From positions 85,408-149,407 of the forward strand of contig LNAC01000744.1 of the NCBI GenBank assembly GCA_002007465.1: a stretch of DNA of 64,000 nt, in the 5' to 3' direction. The position numbers and the translations under genes are program-made. The notes beneath the pieces are model-generated. The model saw nothing but the letters and a program-made list of their open reading frames with translations, was not told the DNA's origin and made no database searches. How positions within the stretch are numbered: position 1 is the stretch's first letter; every line of letters begins with the position of its first letter. This DNA comes from Ailurus styani (taxonomy: Eukaryota > Chordata > Mammalia > Carnivora > Ailuridae). This document shows, piece by piece, positions 12,788 to 24,438 of the stretch.

Positions 12788-13266
12788 TGTTGGTTTGCTG
12801 GGGCTGCTGTAACAGAGGGCCACAGATTAGGTGGCTTCAACAGCTGAAACTTATGTCCTCAAGTCGTGGGGGCCAGAAAGTCCAGAATCAAGGTGTCGTC
12901 GGCAGGGGTGGTTCCTTCTGAGGGTTTTGAGGGGGAATCTGCTCCCGGTCTCTCCCGTAGCCTCTGGGGAATTGCTGGCCATCTTTGGTGTTCCTTGGCT
13001 AAGAGATGCATCACTCTGATCTTTGCCTTCATCCTCACATGGCCTCCTCCCTCTATCATGTCTGTCTCGGGGGCCAAATAGCCCCTTTGTGTAAGGACAC
13101 CTTGTTGGATGAAGGCCCACCCTAATGACCTCGAGCAAGGTTAACTTGCTTACCTCTGTAAAGACCCTATCTCCAAATAAGGTCACACTCTGAGATATCA
13201 GGGAGTTAGAACTCCAACATCCTTTTTTTTTTTGCATGGCGGGGGGACACAGTTCAACCCATAACA
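12788..13266 (-). mobile_element. Solo LTR relic of MaLR/ERVL type
   Basis: On the minus strand it opens TGTTATGGGTTGAACTGTGT and closes CTAACA-like, with interior blocks 'agggtctttacagagg' and 'gtcattagggtggg' typical of mammalian MaLR LTRs. About 480 bp; no internal retroviral genes are next to it. Subfamily not assigned. Confidence 0.7.
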
Positions 13267-14100
13267 AGTATCATTCTCACTCTCTTCCCCACTCCAACCA
13301 GACCGCTCCTCCTTACCTGTTCTATCTCTGGCGAGCCTTCTGTGACACCAGGCCCTGATACCTTCTCTTGCAGACTCTTTTTCTGTCGTGGATTGTTGGT
13401 ATCTGCTTATGTAATTATCTGGAGAGTACCTGTGTCCTCCCTCAGACTCTCCACTTCACAAAGACGGGAGCACAACTGTTCTGTCCACTGATACACCCCA
13501 AAGCCCAGAATCTAGGCTAACAGTAAAGGGTATCAGTTAATATCTGTGTCCTGAATGAATGGCCTGGTGAGAGAGGTTAGTCTTTGCGAATCACAAAAAC
13601 GATGAGGAGGTATAAGCCAGAGCCTCAGAGGCAGAGAGGCAGAGAGGGTACTCTTTCCTCCAAAGAGAAAAAACTTGCTCCACGAGCCACTAAGGGCCCA
13701 AACCCCACCCGCACACACCCTTCCCACCTTTGACTAATGGTCATCACCTCTCCCTCCCCCCGTTACACAGGGAGAATCCATGTCAGCTGAGCTGTGCAAA
13801 CCTCAGGGAAGCTGGAGGGGAGTCAGAAGGGAGGGTAAAGTGAACAGCTCTGAAACCCAACCCCTGGCACTGAGCTGGGGCAGGGGCAGGTTCACGGAAG
13901 GTAACCGTGTTGGCTTTAAGATTCCAGGTGCCCTAGGCAGCAGCATCTTCAGGAAAGCATCCTGGCTGGTAAGGGGCCAAGTATACCCCAAGCTCTGGGT
14001 CTCTGAGGACGCCGTGCCACCGTGGCCTGCAAAGGGTGCAGGGTGGACTTCTTTGTGCACACCCCTTCCCCAGCGGCCATTCTGGGCTCACCTGTGTAGG
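13267..14100. other. L2 relic then unassigned sequence
   Basis: L2 3'-end-like plus pattern at about 13300-13560 ('cttcacaaagacgggagcacaactgttctgtcc'). The stretch 13560-14100 has no repeat or exon I can name. Confidence 0.45.
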
Positions 14101-14113
14101 AGATGCAGATACA

Positions 14114-14323
14114 GGGCGCCTGGGTGGCTCAGTGGGTTAAAGCCTCTGCTTTCGGCTCAGGTCATGATCTCAGGGTCCTGGGATCAAGGCCCGCATCGGG
14201 CTCCCTGCTCAGCAGGGAGCCTGCTTCCTCCTCTCCCTGTCTCTGCCTGCCCCTCTGCCTACTTGTGATCTGATCTCTCTGTGTGTCAAATAAATAAATA
14301 AAATCTTTTAATAAAAAAAAAAA
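14114..14323 (+). mobile_element. CAN-SINE, young type
   Basis: Full-length copy GGGCGCCTGGGTGGCTCAGT with the CTACTTGTGATCTGATCTCT block and A-tail. The 13-bp duplication AGATGCAGATACA is identical at 14101-14113 and 14324-14336. Confidence 0.96.
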
Positions 14324-14336
14324 AGATGCAGATACA

Positions 14337-15210
14337 ATCTTTGTGGCCTCCACGTTCTCTGTGTAGGGGAGGGACACCTTCATCCTGCTCCATTAAAGCA
14401 ACTTGACCTACCCCAGCATAAGAATTCCAGCCCCCATACTTCCCAGGACCATGGGAGCATGCTCTAGGCAGCAGAATCCCAAAGGGAAAAAAGAGGCCCT
14501 CCCAAAACCCAGCCCAGCACCAGGGCCAAGCTGGAAAAAGTGACTTGTCGGCCAGTCACCACGTTTTTCCCCAGTGAAAGGCTGACTCACTGCAACAGGC
14601 CTGGGCTGGCTCAGACTCGAGCCGGTGGTTTGGAACATGCCTGGACAGTGAGCGCCTTGTCTGAAGGGCTGGTCCGCGAGAGGCCACGGGTCAGGGAGGC
14701 CCAGGCCACTGCCCTGGGAAACACCCGACTGCGGCCTCAGGAGCCCCTAGGGAAGCAAGGTGGGGGGGCCCTCCTCACCACCACCCCAAACTCTTGGAGG
14801 GTGGCCTAGCACGCGCTGGGGAAGGTCTAGGGAGGTCCTAAGACTCCAGGGGGGAATTAAGCCCTAATATCCTGAGGCATAAATGTCATGGTTCTCCCTC
14901 CCCAAAGGAAATTCAAACAGAAAACAACACTAAACAAAATAAATGTAGAAAAACCCAATAAGGTCTTGATTTGCTTCACGAGAGGATCTCAATGGTTTCT
15001 TTGGAAATATCAAAAAGAAATGGTTTTCCAGTATCGGGGGCCATGGAAGGGAGCCGGGCTGCTTTTCCAGAGCCCTTGGAGCACCTGCCTTTTGAGTAAT
15101 TCGGCGCCACGCACAGAGTCCCGCTTGTTTCTGGTGGATGCCCCAGAACCTCTTCCCTCCTCAGGACATCTTCCGCGTTGTCATCCAAGGCTCTTTGGCA
15201 AGGACTTTTG
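14337..15210. other. Unassigned intergenic sequence
   Basis: GC-rich at 14440-14800 and AT-rich around 14880-15010. No transposon or splice-supported exon recognised. Open frames here lack any family signature. Confidence 0.4.
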
Positions 15211-15214
15211 AGTC

Positions 15215-15700
15215 ATATGTTGGCTTAAATCCTGGCTGTGCCATCTGCCTGCCATGTGACCTTGGGTAAGTCATTTGATCTCACAGAGTCTCAATTTCCG
15301 TACATGCAAAATGGAAATTACACAAGGTAGCGCGTGCATAGTGCCTAGTACAGTGCTTAGCACAGAGTCTGGGGTATATGCTAGATGCCCCCCAGCTTCT
15401 CCCTTTATCCCCTACAAAGCTTCTTTCAGGGAAGAATGTCATCAGTCATCTGTGCTTTAATGTGAATAAGCTCCCCTCGGTGCCCTTCATTCTTTTCATT
15501 CATTTATTCCGCAAACGCTTGGGCACCTGTCATGTGCCCCATTTGGGCCGGGAGCCAGGCACAGACTTTTCTTTTCATCTTCACAATGCTTTCTATAAGA
15601 TCGCTAATATCCCCATTTGGTCGTGGCCGAGACTGAGTCTCAGGAAGGTGAAAGAAGGTTCCCAAAGTCACACAGCAGAGCCTGGGTTCACTTGTTCATG
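15215..15700. mobile_element. MIR and L2 relics
   Basis: MIR plus at 15215-15370 ('gccatgtgaccttgggtaag', 'tctcaatttccgtacatgca'). L2 minus at 15495-15560. MIR minus at 15590-15690 ('cacacagcagagcctgggtt'). Confidence 0.65.
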
Positions 15701-16580
15701 CAGGAAACATTGGCTGAATTTTGGCTGTCTTTCAGGAGAGGTGCTAGAGACACAGCAGTGTAGGAATTGGACCCCTATCTTAAGACTTTGACAGGCCACT
15801 GTATTTGTACTTTTTGTCATCGCTCTAATTGTTAAAGTCCCATTCAAAGCTGGTGCATGTGGGCAGGGAGAGCCTTCCCCTTCCTTCCAATTGACTGTCA
15901 GAGGGAGTTGCCTTCTTCCTACTGTGCAGAGCAGGCCCTGCCCAAGACTGAGCTGACAAACCAAAAAAAAACCTCCTGCCTTTTTTTTCCATATCATTCT
16001 GGGGCTCTGCTGAGTGCAGATTTCCAAGACTGCCTCAGAAGAATTCCATTATTCCATTCTTGTCTTTTTTTTTTTTGTACTTCATGATATATATTACAGA
16101 AATGACACATGTTCATTATTAAAAAAATACGGAAAAGCAAACATTCTCAAAGTAATAATCGCTCTACGTCCTGCTAATATGGTTAAAATTTTGTTGTTTT
16201 GTCTGCCAGACCTTTCTCTTATGCAATGATAATACAATTAATAATGATAAGAATGATGGTGATTTTCATTGACTTTCACTAACCCTGACACAGAACTTCC
16301 TCTGTGCCAGATACCGTTCTGAGCATGTTAGACGTTTTAACTAACTTAATCCTTATAGCAACTCAGTGAGCAGATTATTATTGCCCTCATTTTACAGGAG
16401 TGGGAATTGAGGAAGAGGAAGAGAACATTTAAAAGTATAGATGCTGTTCTTCATTTAAAAAATGGGATCATTCTGAAGATACTTTTTCGTGACTACTGTA
16501 GTATTCCAGCATGTATATGTACCATAAAATACCCAGCTACTCAACCAGACTCCTGTAGGTCATTTTTCTGATGATTACTA
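15700..16580. other. Old interspersed relics, no gene
   Basis: A minus-type MIR relic lies at about 16265-16400 ('atccttatagcaactcagtgag...cattttacaggagtggg'). An AT-rich relic at 16083-16230 resembles the one in BHLHE40 intron 4 but I cannot name it. Confidence 0.45.
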
Positions 16581-16581
16581 T

Positions 16582-16786
16582 TTTTTTTAAAGATTTTATT
16601 TATTCATTTGACACAGAGAGAGAGAGATTACAAGTAGGCAGAGAGGCAGGCAGAGAGAGAGGAGAGAGGAGGAAGCAGGCTCCCTGCTGAGCAGAGAGCC
16701 CGACTTGGGCCTCGATCCCAGGACCCTGGGATCATGACCTGAGCCGAAGGCAGCGGCTTTAACCCACTGAGCCACCCAGGCGCCCT
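16582..16786 (-). mobile_element. CAN-SINE, young type
   Basis: Antisense full-length copy ending GCCACCCAGGCGCCC. The insertion site CTATTTTTTTT is repeated on both sides. Confidence 0.93.
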
Positions 16787-16979
16787 ATTTTTTTTTTTTT
16801 TTACTATGACACAGAGATGTTCATCCATGTAGCTAAATCTTTGAAAACCAGATTCACAACTCCCTCAAGATAACTCCTAGAAGTAGAATCTCTTGATCAG
16901 AAGACATACACATTCCAAGGCTTCCAAATTCTCTTGCAAACTACATCCCAGAGATGCAACTCTGCTGGGTCGCTAAAGG

Positions 16980-17690
16980 AATATGAACTGTCACAGCCCC
17001 ATGGAAGACAGCTTTGGTAATACCCGTTATAATGACAGGTGCTCATGCTACGGACCTAGCAATCCCACCTCTGGAATTTACCCCAAAAGGATTGTTGTGC
17101 ACATGCAAAATGATTCATGTATAAAATTAGCCATTGCAGCCCTGTTCATAATCGCCAAAGACCAGAAATAACCCAAATGTCCATTATAAGGAACTGGTCA
17201 AATAAATGATAGTATATACAATAATATACTACACAGTTGTGAAAAAGAATTAAAAACCTTTCTATTTATTCATGGGGATAGCTGCCAAGATGTAGTAAAT
17301 GAAAAATAAGGGCAGAATGGTATAGATAGCATGTTATTTTTGTATGAGAAAAGACTACAAACGGTAGCACACGTTCCTATTTGCACACATAAATATAAAT
17401 AAGCTCTAAAATAAAACAGTGCCTAGCAGCCTACTTGTAGGTGACTTTGGTGAGGAGAGAGACTGGATGAAAGAGGACGAATCTTTCCTCCTCCTATAAG
17501 GGACAGGAGAAAAAAATTTTTTACTCATAGTTTCTCATGCTTTTAGATTTTGAAACCATTCTGTACTTGAACTCAGAAAATTATTTTTTAAAAATTGCCT
17601 TCTAGGAGATGCCAAGTGAAATGCGTACATTTTTGGTAACTGTGTACTTCTGGTGACTGTACAGTTTGAAATACTATTTCTTTTTATCAA
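16980..17690 (+). mobile_element. L1 3' portion (ORF2 end and 3' UTR), old
   Basis: Sense-strand L1 signatures: 'gacctagcaatcccacctct', 'gccattgcagccctgttcataatcgccaaag', 'aaatgtccattataaggaact'. Stops and indels throughout; a dead relic. Confidence 0.75.
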
Positions 17691-17713
17691 ATTTTATAAA
17701 AAAAATAAAAATA

Positions 17714-17935
17714 GGGGCACCTGGGTGGCTCAGTGGGTTAAGCCTCTGCCTTCGGCTCAGGTCATGATCCCAGAGTCCTAGGATCAAGCCCCGCATCGGG
17801 CTCTCTGCTCGGCGGAGAGCCTGCTTCTCCCTCTCTCTCTGCCTGCCTCTCTGCCTACTTGTGATCTCTCTCTCTGTCAAATAAATAAATAAAATCTTTA
17901 AAAAATAAAAAAATAAATAAAAATAAAAACTATCT
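17714..17935 (+). mobile_element. CAN-SINE, young type
   Basis: GGGGCACCTGGGTGGCTCAG through CTACTTGTGATCTCTCTCTC and an A-rich tail, inserted in an A-rich site, so the duplication cannot be delimited. Confidence 0.93.
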
Positions 17936-18301
17936 TTCAGTATTTTTTAATTGTTTTAGGTGTGATTATGCTATTGTAATTTTTAAAGAATGCTTACCTT
18001 TTAGAGAGATATATATGAAAATATTTATAAATGAAATTATATGATGTCCAGATTTGCTTCTAAATAATATATGAGCAGGGGAAACAGATCAGTACATATA
18101 TTACAGATGAAACTGAGCATGAGTTGATAACTGTTAAACCCAAGCAACTGGTAAAAAGAGGCTTCATTATGCTATGCAGGGTATTTCTTTAAAAAATAAT
18201 TTATATCAGTGAGATTCACAGAAAATTAACCTATTTTTTTTTTCCTTTTTTAAAGCAACACGGGGCTTGAACTCACAACCCTGAGATCAAGACCTGAAGT
18301 G

Positions 18302-18472
18302 AGGGCGCCTGTGTGGCTCAGTTGGTTGTTAAATGTCTGCCTTCGGCTCAGGTCATGATCTCAGGGTCCTGGGATTGAGCCCTACTTTGGGCTCTCAGAT
18401 CAGCGGGGAGTCTGCTTCTCCCTCCCACTCTACTTCTGTGTGCTCTCTCTCTCAAATAAATTAAAAAAAGAA
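18302..18472 (+). mobile_element. CAN-SINE nested in the older SINE
   Basis: GGGCGCCTGTGTGGCTCAGT to CTCTCTCAAATAAATTAAAA. It lacks the CTACTTGTGATCT block, so it is an older subtype than its neighbour. Confidence 0.9.
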
Positions 18473-18678
18473 GGGTGCCTGGGTGGCTCATTGGGTTAAA
18501 GCCTCTGCCTTCGGCTCAGGTCATGATCTCAGGGTCCTGGGATCGAGGCCCGCATCGGGCTCTCTGCTCAGCAGGGAGCCTGCTTCCTCCTCTCTCTCTC
18601 TGCCTGCCTCTCTGCCTACTTGTGATCTAATCTCTCTCTGTGTCAAATAAATAAATAAAATCTTAAAAAAAAAAAAAA
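18473..18678 (+). mobile_element. CAN-SINE, young type, tandem to the previous copy
   Basis: GGGTGCCTGGGTGGCTCATT with the CTACTTGTGATCTAATCTCT block and poly(A). It probably landed in the A-tail of the preceding copy. Confidence 0.93.
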
Positions 18679-18756
18679 GACCTGAGCCAAGATGGAGAGT
18701 GGGGCGCTTAACCAACCAAGCCACCTAGGACCCCTGAAATTAACCATTTTATTTTA

Positions 18757-18935
18757 ATTTTTAAAAAATATTTTATGTATTTATTTGACAGAGAGACAGC
18801 CAGAGAGCACAAGGCGGGTAACAGCAGAGGTAGAGGGAGAAGCAGGCTCCCCGATGTGGCGCTCATTCCTAGGACCCTGGGATCATGACCTGAGCCGAAG
18901 GCAGACGCTTAATGACTGAGCCACCCAGGCACGCC
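18757..18935 (-). mobile_element. CAN-SINE, old
   Basis: Diverged antisense copy ending GAGCCACCCAGGCACGCC. The flanking TAACCATTTTATTTTAA and ATAAACCATTTTAAA suggest a degraded duplication within L1 sequence. Confidence 0.85.
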
Positions 18936-19810
18936 AAAATAAACCATTTTAAAGTGAACAATTCGGTGACACTGAGCAGGTTCATAAACTTAGGCAACTA
19001 CCACCTCTATCTGGTTCCAAAATAGTTCCATCACTTCAAACTGAAACTACTGTACCCATTGAGTCCTTTCCCACCATTTCTTCCTCCCTCCAACCCCCGG
19101 AGACCACCAATCTGTGTTCCGTCAGTGTGCATCTATCTATTCTCAAGATTTCATATAAATGGAATCATCCAATATGCACCTTTTTGTGTCTGGCTTCTTC
19201 CACTGAATGTAATGTTTCGAGGTTCATCCATGTTGTAAAATATATCAGCACTTTATTGTTTTATATATATATATATTTTTTTATATAATGTGTGTGTACA
19301 TATATATTCACACAGCACATTCTGCGTGCCCATTCATCCACTGATGAACACTTGAGTTGTTTCCATCTCTGGCTGTTGTGAATATGCATGGCCATGTACT
19401 TACTAGAGTACCTGCCTTCAGTTCTCTGGGGTATGTACCTAGGTGAGGGGACTACAGGGTGTTATGGTAATTCTACACCTAAGTTTTTGAGGAGCCACTT
19501 CAGTGTTCCCAAGCAGCTGGACCATTCTACATTCCCACTGGCAATGTCTGAAGGTTCCAATTTCTCCACGTCCTCGACAACACTTGTTATTTTCCGTTTT
19601 GTTTTTTCTTCATTACAGCCGTCCTAGTGGGTGTGAAGTGATATCTCACTGTGGTTTTGATTTGCATTTCCCTGATGACTAATGATGTTGAGCATCTTTT
19701 CATGTGCTTTTTGGCCATTTGTATATCTTCTTTAGAGGAATGTCTATTCGAGTCCTCTGCCTATTTTTAAATTGGGTCATTTTTCTTTTTGTTGTTTCTG
19801 TCTACTTTTA
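18936..19810 (-). mobile_element. L1 3' portion, antisense, old
   Basis: Antisense L1 ORF2-end and 3' UTR blocks in order: 'catataaatggaatcatcca', 'ggttcatccatgttgtaaaa', 'ttgatttgcatttccctgat'. A (TA)n/(TATG) patch lies at 19260-19310. Inactive. Confidence 0.8.
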
Positions 19811-21330
19811 TATATGTTTTAAATTCTCCATAGTAAGAAAAAGATACAAAAATATTAGATATTGTATTTAAAACTTTTAGAAACGCTTCCTTTTTTTTTA
19901 TTTTCTGGAAAGAAAGTACTTTTCCCTCCTCCTACCTCCCCACTTGAATTCCCCAGAGACCCTTGCATAATCCCTATCTCCATATGCCATTCATAATGCG
20001 ATTTCAAAAAAAGCGGTTGCCCTTCAAACAAATAAGTAAGCATGTTTCTTCCCTTTCTCCTTCTCAAAGATGAGTGGGAGACACAGAGAGCAGGGCTGGG
20101 ACTTAGGAGGAAGAGAGGCTGGCTGTCCCCATCACTTTGGCCTCAGCCCGAGGCTGACCCCACTACCTAGCAGCCTGGTGATTCATTCCCGGATGTCCCA
20201 CCTCAGTGTCTTTACCAACATTCCTCTGGGAAGGGAGGGTCCCATCTATAGCAGAAGAAACCTTCTGGGCCCAAATCCAGCCACATCACAAGACTGGATG
20301 GCCCAGCCGCGAGACAAGCATGTCAGTGCCTTCCATAGCCAATGGGAGAGGCTTCGCCCGGCTCGTGTTCCACTGTGGTAGTCGGCCAAACAGATGGCTT
20401 GGGATAAACAGGGGGGTGGTGCTGGGTTGGGGGGGTGGAGGTGGCTTTGAGTGGCCTCAGCCTCCCTCGGGATCCTAGAGAAAGAGGCGGGGGATGTGAA
20501 GGCCATGTCTGAGGAAGGGGCTGTAGTTTGGTGCCTTCCAAACGTGTTTGGGATGTTTTTAGCAGAAGAACTCTTGTTCAGACAAAACATTACAAGACAT
20601 AAGACAGAGGAAGAAGGAAAAAGGAAGCTGCTCCAGCTGAAGAGGCAGTGAGAAGCCCAGAGCCTCCCTGCCCTCCATGCCACGTGGCACCTCTGGGAAT
20701 TCTGGGTCTCAAGAGAACACGCCGATCCTGTTAACACATAGTCGTTATATGAGAGCACTTGGGAACTCGACACATTCTGTCTCTTTGAGTGGATTCTGCC
20801 CTCTTGCAGTGGGCTCTAGAGGCCCGAGGAGAAACCCGGCAGCAAGGCAAACTCCCACCTAAGATACCGGGCCCAACCCCCCAAAGCAAAGTGGCCTCTT
20901 GCTTACCCCTCACCAGCCAAGGGCTGGAGAGATGGGCCAGGGTTCAGGAGGGCTAAAGGAAGCTGAGAGAGACAGGAGCTGCCGTGGCCTGGTCTCCGAG
21001 CCTGCTCAGGTTCCCTTGCGGCAAGAGAGCATGGAACTCAGTGTCTGCCTCCCTTCCTCCAACAGAGTTGCCTTGACCCGAGTGGTCTACAAGCAGCTCC
21101 TCCCCCAGGCCTCTCTACCTGTCTCTCTCCTAACCTGAAGAGAGATGTGAGTACCCCTAGTCCCACCCCAGAAAATATGACATAGAATTTCCTCAAACCC
21201 AGATTCTGGTTCTCAGCACAGTCAGTCTCTAGGGCCCCCCCATGTGACCCCAAAAGCATATGCGGTTAGTTCTTTAACTAGAGAACGGGCCCACTTTTTG
21301 CTGCAGGATGGTGTGCTTCTTTTGTAAGGA
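19810..21330. other. Unassigned intergenic sequence
   Basis: No transposon I recognise. Open frames up to 175 codons on both strands overlap each other and match no family. It contains one CACGTG (about 20682-20687). Confidence 0.4.
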
Positions 21331-21334
21331 AGCA

Positions 21335-22230
21335 AAGAGGAAGGCAAGTAACTTTACTCTGAGTTTCAGTTATCTCATCTGCTCACTGGGAACATAGTAC
21401 CTACTCCACAGGGCTATTTTGAGGATTAAATGAGGATTAAATGAGCTCATGCATGTCCAAGCCCAACAGAAGCTTGGTTTAGAAGCAGTCCCATACCAGA
21501 GAAAGGGCATGATGCTGTCTTTAAATGATGTGTCACCTCAGATGAGGCATTTCCTCTCTCTGAGCTCCAGTTGTGTCATCTGTAAAATGGGCATATTAAT
21601 ATCTCTTATCTATCACAGTTGCTAGAGGAAATAGAGATAATTCACACAAAGTGCTTAATATAGTGCGTGACACAGAGAAAGTACTCAAAATATGGTAGTA
21701 ACAGTTGTAATTATTACTACTTTTACTTTTATTATTATTATTATCACTTAGCTAGAAGGGCAATATGATATTGTAGCTAAGCGCATAGACACTGGAGTCA
21801 AATTGCATAGGTTTGAATTCACTTCACCACTCGAGCTGTGTGACCTTATACAAGTTACTTAACCTCTCTGTGCCTACGTTTTTTAAAAACCATATAAGGG
21901 GATTAATAATTATATCTATCTCATGGAGTTGCTGCAAGAATTAAATTGTATGTGAGTGCTTTGAAGAGTGCCTAGCAAATTTTAAGTGCTAGGAATGGGT
22001 TTGCTGTTAGCAGTAGTAGTAGTTCTGTTGCTATTATTATTTTTATTAACCACCAAGGCTCTGAAAGCCTTCATTCACCCTGGATTTGATTAAGGAGAGC
22101 CACAGTGCAACATATTCGCCATCTCACTGATGGTTTAGAAACTCGTAAGCTGTGTGACTTTGGGCAAATTACCTCCCCTCTCTGAGCCTGCTTTTATTGC
22201 TCTCCAAAACGCGAGTTATACTACTACCCA
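21335..22230. mobile_element. Cluster of MIR relics
   Basis: At least four MIR-type segments in plus orientation: 21335-21470, 21530-21700 ('cagttgtgtcatctgtaaaatgg'), 21770-21990 ('gtgtgaccttatacaagttact') and 22085-22215. A (TTA)n patch is at 21727-21745. Confidence 0.65.
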
Positions 22231-22370
22231 TAATGGTGCTTCTAGGTTGTTAGGCTTCATTAACGAGCGATGACCCGTGGGAAGCTTCTAGCTTGTAGTT
22301 AATTAGGCCCTCGTCCCAATGCCCTGCCTAAATCCAGTTCCCTACCCCACCCCTGCGGGAGAACGCTTGG

Positions 22371-22620
22371 ATTCCTTCCTGCCCGGCGCCCGCTGCCAGC
22401 CCTATTCTGGGGGCCGAGCGATCCCGTGGCCGTGCCAAGCTTCCCCGGGGATCAGGTTTCTGCTGACGCGGTGCCAGGCACGTCTGCTTCCAGGAACCGG
22501 CAGCCGCATTTAGCCGCGGGCCGCACATGAAAGGGCTGCAGTCGGAAACGTGACGTTGTGTCAACAGGCGAGGCAGGTCAGCGCTGGGTGAGACCATCCC
22601 GGCAGGCCCGGAGGGTCACG
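22371..22620. promoter_or_regulatory. Orphan CpG-rich block downstream of BHLHE40
   Basis: By eye about 25 CpG in 250 bp, in sequence without a recognised repeat and surrounded by CpG-poor DNA, about 1.75 kb beyond the BHLHE40 poly(A) site. It contains AAACGTGACGTTGTGTCAAC, with overlapping ACGTG and TGACGT cores. It could be an enhancer, an alternative promoter or a relic CpG island; no open frame in it resembles a known protein. Confidence 0.5.
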
Positions 22621-22629
22621 CCCTGTCTG

Positions 22630-23780
22630 AAGGCGGCCAGATCCCCAGCCTCGGCTCCCCTGCCTCCTGCCGCCTCTCCCCGGCCTCCAAGCCAGCCCTG
22701 CACCCCCTCACACTCACACCCCTTTTAAACAGAGGTCCTCTTTGTCCCGAATGGGTGAAGGGCTGGGGTGCAAGCCCCTCCTCGCCTCTCCTCGGGACGC
22801 TACTTGGAACCTGCAGCAAATGGGCTAGAAGGAAAGGCAAGGGCAAAGGGGGCAGCGGGACGGCGGCTCCGTCCAGGGGTGTGTTACCCGGCGGACCCCA
22901 GGAGGGGGACTCTGGGTCGACTGTTATGTGTCTGAACCCTCAGATGTTTTTTTAGTTCAGGTCGCACCACTTCCTTCAGTCTCCACTGCTACTCCTTGAG
23001 TTATGACCCAGGGAAGAGAGAGGGGCATGAAAAAGGCATTTTGCCCTGATTTCAACCCCATGTTCCATCCCTGGGAGAAACTTGACTTGTTTAGGTTTTT
23101 TTGTTTTTTGTTTTTTGTTTTTACCAAAAAAGTCTAGCCAGAAAAGCCCAGCCATTCACGGAGGCATTTCAAGGACTTAGCAGGTGGGAGACCTGGAGGC
23201 CCTAAAGAGCTGGGAGAAGGAGGGACTTCCAGAATTTGCCATCTGCTTGCTCTAGGACTTGCGACAAGGGCTCAGAATCCTTATTATACTTAGTCAAGAC
23301 CAGGTGGGAAGGGGAGATGACAGGCCATCAGTTCATCTGCAGACTCCTGGTGTGGGGCTCCATCCGTGACTCCATGCTGCCGGGGTTGTGTGTGTCTTTC
23401 TGAGCATGCATCCTGCATCTCCCACAGCCTGGCAACGCCCACTCTCATCTCACCTGCTGGCTCATCAGGAGACAGGGAAGGGGACCTTTGAAGCAAAGTC
23501 ATGATGGCCAGGGGGTGCCTTTGATGGCTGAGAACTCCCTGGGGGCAGGTTCCCTGCGTAGGCTCCAGATGACCAGAGACTTCTGGAAGACTCCAGATAC
23601 TTGGGGATCTGAAGCGTGGCAAGCCAGGCACTGGCCATCAGGACATCCCTGACAGGGAGACGGGGAGAGGCAAGAATACTGGACCAGGTCATTTCCCACT
23701 TCTCTTCCCATGGAATTTTTTTTTTCGTAACAGCACTTGCTCCTTAGAATACCAATATTCATTCACGCACAAACACACCC
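22630..23780. other. Unassigned intergenic sequence downstream of BHLHE40
   Basis: No repeat or exon recognised apart from a T/G homopolymer patch at 23095-23122. It continues the SINE-free zone. Confidence 0.4.
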
Positions 23781-24110
23781 AGTGAGAGGAAGTCCAGGAA
23801 GGATGTAGAAAATAATTATGGAATGTTGCCTTCAGCAGCAATAAGACAGGATATGGCAAATCCATTAGACTTTGCTAGACTCAAAAAAGTTAGACTGGCT
23901 TGGCAGAGGTGTTATCCCCAGCAGCAATTATTATTGCATAATAATCCATTAAATCTTTTCTCCATGTGCCTACCGCTCCAGCAAGCTCCCCAGACCCTAC
24001 GGCCTAACAATTCCCGATTCCATTATTTGATTTTCTGTCAAGTTCTAAGGACCATGACAAAAGCAGGCGGGGGCATGGGGTGAGGGGACAATGTACTTTT
24101 TGCCTAACTC
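23780..24110. other. Repeat-free AT-rich block just past the BHLHE40 3' end
   Basis: Unique-looking sequence with several homeodomain-like TAAT/ATTA cores (for example AATTATTATTGCATAATAAT at 23926-23945). No coding signature beyond a chance open frame. It is a candidate conserved non-coding element. Confidence 0.3.
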
Positions 24111-24388
24111 TGGAAGGAGGCACAGGGTGACCACAACCCTTTAGCAAGCGTTAAAAAAAAAAAAAAAAAAATTAAACAAATATTTACCTACAAAATTGAC
24201 CAAGGTTATTCTGTCTGACTGAATACAAGGCACATAAAAAGCTGAATGAAATGACGCCAAGATTAACTAGTTGTTGCCTCCAGCCAAGAGAGGAGGGCAG
24301 GAAGACAGCCCTGTCACAGGCCTGGGGTATTTAGAAAAAAAAAAAAAATGCAAAAGACCATCTTTCTCTTCCACAGGAAAAGGATTAT

Positions 24389-24394
24389 TTTATT
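24389..24394 (-). terminator. Canonical poly(A) signal AATAAA for BHLHE40
   Basis: On the minus strand the sequence reads AATAAAATAATCC. It is followed downstream by a T-rich stretch (run of A on the plus strand around 24336-24348), as expected of a downstream element. Cleavage is probably around 24365-24375. Confidence 0.8.
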
Positions 24395-24438
24395 AAGTAT
24401 TTTAAAACAACTACTTAACATTGACTCATAGATAAAAA

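Larger units (their letters stand above)
18234..18734 (-). mobile_element. Old SINE split by two later CAN-SINEs
   Basis: Older tRNA-derived SINE type ('cacggggcttgaactcacaa', 'accaaccaagccacctagga'). Its outer duplication is GAAAATTAACC (about 18220) against TGAAATTAACC (about 18736). The body is interrupted at AAGACCTGA by the next two entries. Confidence 0.75.

Noticed and set aside
14114..14323. tRNA-like A and B box sequence in SINE heads
   Set aside because: The heads derive from a tRNA but do not fold into a complete cloverleaf and sit on SINE bodies; no real tRNA gene seen.
20246..20773. 175-codon minus-strand open frame
   Set aside because: Overlaps several frames on both strands, Pro/Ser-rich without a domain, no exon partners.
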